From: Galbitalea sp. SE-J8
GTDB lineage: Bacteria > Actinomycetota > Actinomycetes > Actinomycetales > Microbacteriaceae
DNA length: 64,000 nucleotides
NCBI RefSeq assembly: GCF_030345695.1
Contig: NZ_JAUASV010000001.1
Location: forward strand, 186,001 to 250,000
Direction: 5' to 3'
Part shown: positions 57,886 through 64,000 of the stretch, in pieces
How the letters are laid out: each line of letters begins with the position of its first letter
Position numbering within the stretch: position 1 is the stretch's first letter
Notes under the pieces: generated by a model
Told to the model about the DNA's origin: nothing
Seen by the model: only the letters and a program-made list of their open reading frames with translations
Databases searched by the model: none
Program-made: the position numbers and the translations under genes

Positions 57886-58673
57886 CGGCGGACCTCCAAC
57901 GGTCTCCAGCTCGTCGCGCGGGCCGCATCGACGAGGCGTCGGGTGAGGGGCTCGGCCGGCGTCGCGATGAGCCGGCTCACACTGCCCTCCTCGACGACGC
58001 GACCGAGCGCGAGCACCACGGCGCGTTCGGCGACACGCGCGAGGACCGCGATGTCGTGCGTCACGAACAGCAGGCCCGTGCCGCGGTCGGCGACGACATC
58101 CGAGAACAGGTCGAGGATGCTCGCCTGCACCGTCACGTCGAGAGCGGTCGTGGGTTCGTCGGCGATCACGAGTCCGGGACTCGTGGCGAGAGCGATGGCG
58201 ATCGCGATGCGCTGGCACTGACCGCCGGAGAGCTGATGCGGATAGCGCTGCACGATGCCCTCGGGGTCGGGGAGGCGCACGCGCTCGACGAGTCGCACGG
58301 CCCGCGCGAGCGCGTCGGCCGTCGAGATCTCGTAGTGGATGCGCAGCGCCTCGGCGATCTGCGCCCCGACCCGGCGGGTCGGATTGAGCGCCGCGCGGGG
58401 CTCCTGGAACACCATGCCGACCTGCTTGCCCCGCACGCGCGCGAGCTCGCGATCGGACAGTCCGAGCAGGTCGCGACCGTCGAGGCGGATGCGGCCCGTC
58501 ACCGCCGCCACCGGGGGCAGCAGCCCGAGCACCGCAAGTGCCGTGAGCGACTTGCCCGATCCCGACTCGCCGATGAGGCCGACGCGCTCGCCGTCGTCGA
58601 CGCGCACGGAGACGCCGTCGACGACGCGGCGGCCGCGGATATCGATGCGCAGGTTCTCGATCTCGAGGGTCAC
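57882..58673 (-). CDS. ABC importer ATPase (DppD-like)
   Basis: 263 residues: IENLRIDIRGRRVVDGVSVRV, GESGSGKSLTALAVLGLLP, VFQEPRAALNPTRRVGAQI, LSGGQCQRIAIAIALA (Cys replaces the usual Gln/Arg in the signature), VIADEPTTALDVT, VTHDIAVLARVAERAVVLALGRVVEEG. It pairs with the downstream ATPase. GTG start with a GTGA overlap to the permease gene. Confidence 0.92.
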   Translation of the reverse strand: MTLEIENLRIDIRGRRVVDGVSVRVDDGERVGLIGESGSGKSLTALAVLGLLPPVAAVTGRIRLDGRDLLGLSDRELARVRGKQVGMVFQEPRAALNPTRRVGAQIAEALRIHYEISTADALARAVRLVERVRLPDPEGIVQRYPHQLSGGQCQRIAIAIALATSPGLVIADEPTTALDVTVQASILDLFSDVVADRGTGLLFVTHDIAVLARVAERAVVLALGRVVEEGSVSRLIATPAEPLTRRLVDAARATSWRPLEVRR

Positions 58674-59632
58674 GCGCGCGCCTCCCCCACGACTGTCGAC
58701 GACGGCGTCGCGGGCGCGGGCGTTGACGAGTCGGCGCCTGCCGCATCCGCCGCCGCACCCGGGGCTGCCTCGGTCGGGATGGACGCCGCGCGCGAGCGCC
58801 GCAGGCGCGGATCGAGCGCCTCGCGCAGGGCGTCGCCGAGCAGCGTGAGTCCGAGCGTCGCGATCGAGATCGTCAGCCCCGGCCACAGCACGGCAAGGGG
58901 CTGCGTGGCGATGTAGCCCTGCGTCGCACTCAGCAGCCGCCCCCACGACGGTGTGCCGCTCGGAGCACCGTAACCGAGATACGACAGGCCGGCCTCGGCG
59001 AGCACCGAGACGGACGCCGCGAGCGAGAGCTGCACGACGAGGGTCGGTCCGACGTTGGGCACGAGATGCTGCACGACCATGCCGACCCGGCCGACGCCGG
59101 CGGCGCGCGCCGCGAGCACGTAGTCGGAGCGCTGCACCCGGCGGATCTCGGGACGGGTGACCCGCGCGACGCTGAAGCCGAACCCGATGCCCACCGCGAG
59201 CACGACGACCGTCAACGAGCCCCCGATCGTCGCCGCGAGCAGCATCGCGATGAGCAGCACGGGAAAGGCGATCGCGAGGTCGACGAGCACCGTCACGGCC
59301 TCGCGCACGCCCCGCGGGGTGAGCGAGCCGAGGGCCGCGAGCGACACCCCGACGAGGCCGGCGACGAGCGTCGCCCCGACCGCCACCAGCACCGTCGTGC
59401 GGGCGCCCGCGAGCAGCCAGCTGAACAGGTCACGGCCCGTCTGATCGGTCCCCAGCCAGTGCCGCGCGCTCGGCCCCTGCCAGCGCTCCGCGATATCCGT
59501 GTGCAGGAGCGGCCACGGCGTCCAGACGAGCGAGAGCGCCGCGGAGGCGACGAGCAGCACGACCACCGCGACCCCGATCACGCCGCCCGGGCGCCGCAGG
59601 AGCTCGCGGAGAGCACCCCCGACCGCGCTCAC
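58670..59632 (-). CDS. ABC importer permease (DppC-like)
   Basis: 320 residues with the DppC hallmark HWLGTDQTGRDLFSWLLAGARTTVLVA, then about five helices, the EAA loop LAARAAGVGRVGMVVQHLVPNV and LSYLGYGAPSGTPSWG. A ~40-residue Ala/Pro/Ser-rich cytoplasmic tail follows the last helix, longer than usual. The ATG overlaps the second permease stop by 4 nt. Confidence 0.92.
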   Translation of the reverse strand: MSAVGGALRELLRRPGGVIGVAVVVLLVASAALSLVWTPWPLLHTDIAERWQGPSARHWLGTDQTGRDLFSWLLAGARTTVLVAVGATLVAGLVGVSLAALGSLTPRGVREAVTVLVDLAIAFPVLLIAMLLAATIGGSLTVVVLAVGIGFGFSVARVTRPEIRRVQRSDYVLAARAAGVGRVGMVVQHLVPNVGPTLVVQLSLAASVSVLAEAGLSYLGYGAPSGTPSWGRLLSATQGYIATQPLAVLWPGLTISIATLGLTLLGDALREALDPRLRRSRAASIPTEAAPGAAADAAGADSSTPAPATPSSTVVGEARA

Positions 59633-60588
59633 GCGCCGGCCTCGCGCAGTCGCGGGTCGAGCACGCGGTGCACGACGTCGACGACGGCACCGATCACGAG
59701 CACGATCGCAGTGAGGAAGAGGATCTCGCTCTGCACCTTCACGAGGTCGCGGTTGCCGACGTCGGAGACGAGCATGCGCCCGACGCCCGGCAGGTTGAAG
59801 AGCGACTCGACGAGCACGGCCCCGGTGATGAGGCCCGCCACGGTGAGCGCGGTCACCGAGATGATCGACAACCCCACGTTCGGCAACCCGTGCGTGAGCA
59901 GGGCGCGCGTGCGGGTGAGGCCCTTCGCCGCCGCCGTGCGCACGTAGTCCTGGGCGAGCGCCTCGAGGGTCGCCGAGCGCACGAACCGCAGCAGCACCGC
60001 GCCCTCGATGACGCCGATCGTGAGCGCCGGAAGCACGAGCGCCGCGAGCGCCGCCGACGGGTCAGCCCAACCGTCGCGCGGGAAGCCCTGTGTCGGCAGC
60101 AGGGGCACGAGCCCCACGCCCCGACCAAGCAGGAGGATGAGGAGCAGCCCGGCCCAGAGCGCCGGCACCGCCGCGAGCGCCTGCGCGGCGACGTTGATCG
60201 CGCCGCCGCCGCGCTCGGCGCGCACGGCCGAGAGCACGCCGAGCGGCAGCGCGATGACGAGGCCGACCACGAGGGCGAGCAGCGTGAGCGGCAGCGTCAC
60301 CTGGAACTTCTGGCCGAGCTCCTCGCCGACCGGGGTGCCCGTGATGAGCGAGTCGCCGAGGTCGAACCGCACCAGCCCGGCCAGCCAGGAGAGGTACTGG
60401 CTGACCGGACCGGCATCGAGTCCGAGCGATTCCCGGATCGCCGCGATCTGCGCCGGCGTCGCGTTCGTGCCGCCGATCACCTGTGCGACGTCGCCCGGGA
60501 GCACACGCAGCACGAGGAAGACGAGCACGCTCGCGAGCAGCAGCCCCGCGACGAGCAGGCCGAGTCGGCCGATCAGGAATCGCAGCAC
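59629..60588 (-). CDS. ABC importer permease (DppB-like)
   Basis: 319 residues: first helix LLVAGLLLASVLVFLVLRVLPGDVAQVIGG with the VLPGD motif, SLGLDAGPVSQYLSWLAGLVRFDLGDSLITGTPV, and the EAA loop LAQDYVRTAAAKGLTRTRALLTHGLPNVGL. It forms the channel with the DppC-like subunit. The start is 7 nt after the binding-protein stop. Confidence 0.92.
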   Translation of the reverse strand: MLRFLIGRLGLLVAGLLLASVLVFLVLRVLPGDVAQVIGGTNATPAQIAAIRESLGLDAGPVSQYLSWLAGLVRFDLGDSLITGTPVGEELGQKFQVTLPLTLLALVVGLVIALPLGVLSAVRAERGGGAINVAAQALAAVPALWAGLLLILLLGRGVGLVPLLPTQGFPRDGWADPSAALAALVLPALTIGVIEGAVLLRFVRSATLEALAQDYVRTAAAKGLTRTRALLTHGLPNVGLSIISVTALTVAGLITGAVLVESLFNLPGVGRMLVSDVGNRDLVKVQSEILFLTAIVLVIGAVVDVVHRVLDPRLREAGA

Positions 60589-60595
60589 GGTCGCG

Positions 60596-62224
60596 TCAGT
60601 CGGTGACGGTCACGCCGGTGACGTCGAGCCGCGAGCTCGTCGAATCGGTCGGGAAGTCGTGCACCGTGTCGGCGACGATGGTCGTGCCCGTCGAGTTGTA
60701 CAGCCAGTCGGCCGCGGCATCCTCGGACACGATCTTGGCGGCCTGCTGGAGCAGATCCGCCTCCTCGTCGGTCGAGGCGGCGGACGACGCCTGCGCGTAG
60801 AGGTCTTGCACCGTCGCGTTGTCGTACCCGAAGTAGTAGTCCGGATTGGCCCAGTTCTTGAAGTCGCGAGCCTCGGCGTGGTCGACGATGCTCAGCTCGT
60901 AGTCCTTGTTCGTGTAGACGTCGGACAGCCAGGTGCTGAACTCCACCGAGTTGACCGTGAGGGTGATGCCCGCCTCCGCGAGCTGCGACGTGAGCAGGTC
61001 GGTCACCGTCGTGCCGTAGAACGACGGAATGGTGAGCGTCAGGTCGAGACCGTCGGCGTAGCCCGCGTCGGCGAGCAGGCTCTTCGCCTTGTCGACGTCG
61101 TGGGGGTAGAGGCCGCTCAGGTCCTCATAACCCGGGTCGTTGCTCGTGATCGGTCCGCCGAGCACCTTCCCGGCGCCACCGACCGCGGTGATGATCGCCT
61201 CGTGGTCGATCGCGGAGCGGATCGCCTGACGCACCTTCTCGTCGTTCAGCGGCGCCTTCGCGTTGTTGAACGCGAGCACGAACTTGTCGCTCGCAGATCC
61301 GTCGACCACCGAGAGGCCGTCGACGCCGTCGAACTGGGACACGGTGTTGGCGTCGACGCCGGTGAGCACGTCGAGGTCGCCCGCGAGGATGGCGTTGTTG
61401 CCGGCTGTCGCGTCGGTGTAGTAGCTGAACACGACGCTCTTCAGCTGCGGCTCCTCGCCCCAGTAGTCGTCGTTGCGGGTGAGGGTGATGCTGTCGCCCT
61501 GCTTCCACGAGTCGAGCAGGAACGGACCGCTGCCGATCGCGGTCGTCGCGATCTCGTTGGTGGCGTCCTGATCGAGCACGAGGCCGGCACGACCGGCGAG
61601 CGAGTAGAGCAGTTCGGGGTCGCGGTCGGACAGGGTGATCGTGACCGTCGTGTCGCCGTCGGCAGCGACATCCGTCACCTTGCCGAGATCGCCGGAGTTG
61701 ACGCCCTTCGCGTCGATGAGGCCCTGGATGCTCCACACCACGTCGTCCGCGGTGAGCGCGTCGCCGTTCGAGAACGTCTCGTCGGGCGCGAGCGTGAACG
61801 TGTAGGTGAGACCGTCGTCGGAGACCGTCCAGTCGGTCGCGAGGCTCGGCGAGATGTCGCCCGTCGCATCGCGCGAGACGAGCCCCTCGTAGACGTTGTC
61901 GATGAGGATCTGGTCGAGTGCGGCTCCGGACACGGTGCGGATGTCGAGACTCGTCGGCTCGAGGCGCAGGCCGACCCGCAGCGTGGCGTCCGCGTTCACG
62001 GCCGCAGCCGGAGCGGCGTCTCCGCCGTCGCTGTCGCCTCCACCGGTCGACGATCCGGAGCCGCTGTTGGCGTTGATCGCGACCGGGATGCCGATGCCGG
62101 CGCCGACGACGACGACCGCTGCGACGACGATCCCGGCGATGAGGCCGCGCCGCGATCCCGTCGGCTTCTTCTTCTCGGTGAGGGCCGGCTCCTCGGCCGG
62201 CGTGGGGGTGTTCTCGTCGCTCAT
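60596..62224 (-). CDS. ABC importer substrate-binding protein (family 5), membrane-anchored
   Basis: 542 residues. Instead of a lipobox it begins with a ~27-residue charged segment and a single hydrophobic helix (GLIAGIVVAAVVVVGAGIG), followed by a Ser/Gly/Asp linker, so it is probably tethered by an uncleaved helix. The body is a DppA/OppA-type binding domain: LRLEPTSLDIRTVSG, LATDWTVSDDGLTYTFTLAPDETFSNGD, VRQAIRSAIDHEAIITAVGG, FYGTTVTDLLTSQLAEAGI. AGGAGA lies 8 nt before ATG 62224. The 61-bp gap to the sulfhydrylase gene shows no feature. Confidence 0.9.
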   Translation of the reverse strand: MSDENTPTPAEEPALTEKKKPTGSRRGLIAGIVVAAVVVVGAGIGIPVAINANSGSGSSTGGGDSDGGDAAPAAAVNADATLRVGLRLEPTSLDIRTVSGAALDQILIDNVYEGLVSRDATGDISPSLATDWTVSDDGLTYTFTLAPDETFSNGDALTADDVVWSIQGLIDAKGVNSGDLGKVTDVAADGDTTVTITLSDRDPELLYSLAGRAGLVLDQDATNEIATTAIGSGPFLLDSWKQGDSITLTRNDDYWGEEPQLKSVVFSYYTDATAGNNAILAGDLDVLTGVDANTVSQFDGVDGLSVVDGSASDKFVLAFNNAKAPLNDEKVRQAIRSAIDHEAIITAVGGAGKVLGGPITSNDPGYEDLSGLYPHDVDKAKSLLADAGYADGLDLTLTIPSFYGTTVTDLLTSQLAEAGITLTVNSVEFSTWLSDVYTNKDYELSIVDHAEARDFKNWANPDYYFGYDNATVQDLYAQASSAASTDEEADLLQQAAKIVSEDAAADWLYNSTGTTIVADTVHDFPTDSTSSRLDVTGVTVTD

Positions 62225-62285
62225 GACGGGTTCTCCTGGGTGCTGTGAGGTGGGGTGGTGCGGATAGGGGTGGTGCGATGGCGGG

Positions 62286-63599
62286 TCACGCGAGGTGCGC
62301 GACCGCCCGGAGGGCCTGATCGAGATCGGCGATGAGGTCGCGAGGATCCTCGATGCCGATGGAGAGCCGCACGAGCGACGGATCGACGGATGCCGCCGCA
62401 CGCTGCTCCTCGCTCAGGCCGGAGTTGGTGGTCGATGCCGGGTGGATGACGAGACTGCGCACGTCGCCGATGTTGGCGAGGTGGCTGAACAGCTCGAGCG
62501 CGTCGACGAATGCGGCACCCGCGGCGAATCCGCCGGCGATCTCGAAGGACACGATCGCGCCGCCGCCCTCGGGCAGGTAGCGCGCCGCGACATCCGCCCA
62601 CGGCGCGTCGGGGTGGCTCGCGTAGTGCACGCGCGTGACCTGCGGGTGGGCGTCGAGGTGCGCGACGACCGCGCGCGCGTTCGCGACGTGCTGCCGGATG
62701 CGCAGGCTCAGCGTCTCGAGCCCCTGGATGAGCAGGAAGCTGTTGAACGGGCTCGGCGCCGGGCCGTAGTCGCGCAGCACCGTCGTGCGCAGGCGCAGAG
62801 CGTACGCGAGACCGAGGGGCGAGAAGCGCTCCCAGTAGCCGACATCGCCGTGACCCACGTCGGGCACGTGCAGACCCGGCCACTTCTCGGGCTCTGCACC
62901 GAAGTCGAACGTCGCGCCGTCGACGATGATGCCGCCGATCGCCGTGCCGTGCCCCGCGAGGAACTTCGTCGTCGAGTGCACGACGATGTCAGCCCCGTGC
63001 TCGAGCGGGCGCAGCAGGTAGGGCGTCGCGAGAGTGTTGTCGATGATGAGCGGCACGCCCGCCTGGTGCGCGACGTCGGCGATGGCGCGGATGTCGAGGA
63101 CCGCGCCCGTGGGATTGCCGATGCTCTCGGCGAAGAACACCCGCGTCTCGGGGCGCACGAGCGCGCGCCACGCCTCCGGGTCGTTGATCTCGGACACGAG
63201 GCTCGTCGCGATGCCGAGTTCGGCGAAGCGGCGCAGCAGCAGGTTCGTGGTGCCGCCGTAGACCTGGTTGGAGACGATCACGTGGTCGCCGGTGCGCAGG
63301 ATGTTGAGCAGCGCGAGTGCGGTCGCCGCCTGCCCGCTCGCGGTCGCGACCGCTGCGACCCCGCCCTCGAGGCGGGCGATGCGCTGCTCGACGACGGTCG
63401 TCGTCGGGTTCGACATGCGGCTGTAGGCGTAGTTCTCGAGGTCGTCGAGCAGGAACGACGCGGCCGCGGCATCCGCGCTGTCGTAGGTGAAGCTCGTCGT
63501 CGCGTAGATGGGCGTCGCGCGCGCGTGCGTCGTCGGGTCGGGGCGCGCGCCGGCGTGCACCTGGGCGGTGTCGAAGCGCCAGTCGGCGGCATCCGTCAT
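62286..63599 (-). CDS. O-acetylhomoserine (O-acetylserine) sulfhydrylase, Cys/Met PLP family
   Basis: 437 residues of the trans-sulfuration family: THARATPIYATTSF, YSRMSNPTTTVVEQRIARLEGG, TASGQAATALALLNIL, NQVYGGTTNLL, DNTLATPYLLRPLEHGADIVVHSTTKFLAGHG with PLP Lys 212. Length and the long insert after GGIIVDG fit MetY-type enzymes, which add sulfide to O-acetylhomoserine to make homocysteine. In this operon it would capture sulfur released by the LLM monooxygenases. ATGA overlap with the upstream hydrolase gene. Confidence 0.92.
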   Translation of the reverse strand: MTDAADWRFDTAQVHAGARPDPTTHARATPIYATTSFTYDSADAAAASFLLDDLENYAYSRMSNPTTTVVEQRIARLEGGVAAVATASGQAATALALLNILRTGDHVIVSNQVYGGTTNLLLRRFAELGIATSLVSEINDPEAWRALVRPETRVFFAESIGNPTGAVLDIRAIADVAHQAGVPLIIDNTLATPYLLRPLEHGADIVVHSTTKFLAGHGTAIGGIIVDGATFDFGAEPEKWPGLHVPDVGHGDVGYWERFSPLGLAYALRLRTTVLRDYGPAPSPFNSFLLIQGLETLSLRIRQHVANARAVVAHLDAHPQVTRVHYASHPDAPWADVAARYLPEGGGAIVSFEIAGGFAAGAAFVDALELFSHLANIGDVRSLVIHPASTTNSGLSEEQRAAASVDPSLVRLSIGIEDPRDLIADLDQALRAVAHLA

Positions 63600-64000
63600 G
63601 CGGTCACCGCCGCGAGGTGGTCACGCAGGAGGGCGGCGAGCTCGACCGGGCGCTCCTCCTGCACGTTGTGTCCCCCGCTCACGCGCACCACGCTCGAGCG
63701 CGGAACGCGGCGGAGGAACTCCTCGACGCGCGCCGGCGGCACGAAGCCGTTCTCGGCGGCGATGAGCAGCACGTCGCCGGTCGCGCGCTCGAGCGGCGAC
63801 CAGACGGCGGAGAAGTCGGTGGCGAACGGGCTCGCGCCCGCGTCGAGGTTGGCGAGGTGGTGCTTGAACACGACCTGCCCGTCGTCGCGCACCCGCGTGT
63901 TGAGCGCGACCCCGCGCTCGACCGACGAGCGGTCGGGGCCGAAGCCGAACGACAGCGCCCGGTCGACGATCGCGTCGCGCGACGGGAACACGTTCGGCCC
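63596..64000 (-). CDS. Alpha/beta hydrolase, C-terminal part (continues beyond the window)
   Basis: 135 codons are visible and the frame stays open to the edge (GPNVFPSRDAIVDRAL...), so the start lies outside; the GTG at 63991 is probably internal. The segment WSPLERATGDVLLIAAENGFVP holds the usual third-strand region and VVRVSGGHNVQEERPVELA carries the catalytic His (GGHNVQEE) of the alpha/beta hydrolase family. The stop overlaps the sulfhydrylase start by 4 nt. Confidence 0.82.
   Translation of the reverse strand, partial: GPNVFPSRDAIVDRALSFGFGPDRSSVERGVALNTRVRDDGQVVFKHHLANLDAGASPFATDFSAVWSPLERATGDVLLIAAENGFVPPARVEEFLRRVPRSSVVRVSGGHNVQEERPVELAALLRDHLAAVTA

Overview
The window is very GC-rich (roughly 70 % or more) and reads as the chromosome of an actinobacterium, most likely Microbacteriaceae. 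The signs are dense coding on both strands, 1-4 nt stop/start overlaps, GTG starts, an Lhr helicase directly followed by Nei, a 4Fe-4S RlmC methyltransferase, frequent leaderless starts (TAnnnT 5-7 nt before ATG/GTG) and heavy use of the hexamer GGATGC/GCATCC. The genus assignment is inference; no rRNA or complete tRNA gene is present.

Layout. 1-9346: a partial lipoprotein sugar dehydrogenase, a SprT-like zinc protein, a CGNR regulator, two large secreted enzymes for nucleotides and extracellular DNA (5'-nucleotidase and ExeM-type nuclease) that share C-terminal modules, and small DUF427, SRPBCC and DUF1684 proteins. 9347-16059: a DEAD-box RNA helicase behind a leader of six tandem hairpins, two GNATs, an alpha/beta hydrolase divergent from a TetR regulator with two matching operator-like sites, a VapBC-type toxin-antitoxin pair, a NUDIX-like protein and an esterase, with several minisatellites. 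16060-22652: a giant Lhr helicase (1928 aa, about 400 aa longer than usual) and Nei. The extra length comes from in-frame 121-bp palindromic repeats. 22724-30157: UspA protein, membrane protein, SRAP peptidase, a 0.7-kb array of the same palindrome family, lipase-like hydrolase, nucleoside hydrolase, SRPBCC, EamA transporter and a secreted lysozyme-like protein.

30394-40795 (+ strand) is one probable operon: dipeptide-type ABC importer (binding lipoprotein, two permeases, double ATPase), ketopantoate reductase-like protein, flavin-dependent LLM oxidoreductase, a DUF1684-rhodanese fusion and a GlcD-like flavoprotein. 52992-64000 (- strand) mirrors it: hydrolase, O-acetylhomoserine sulfhydrylase, ABC importer, three LLM monooxygenases and an AhpD-like protein. 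The rhodanese and the sulfhydrylase suggest that both take up and oxidatively split organic sulfur (or similar) compounds and assimilate the product; this is inference.

40855-51948: pyruvate oxidase, RlmC, an ArsR/SRPBCC pair with a perfect 13-bp operator, a duplicated repeat block, an ECF41-type sigma factor with its partner oxidoreductase and two matching promoters, a MarR regulator, a hydrolase, an SDR and three MmyB-family regulators, one without a DNA-binding domain. 51949-52991 is a junction: a broken AhpD-like gene, the tail of an IS5-type transposase, two 112-bp inverted-repeat elements, a strong terminator and a 27-nt 3' end of a tRNA (probably tRNA-Ser). That tRNA end looks like one attachment site of an integrated island carrying the second sulfur-type operon.
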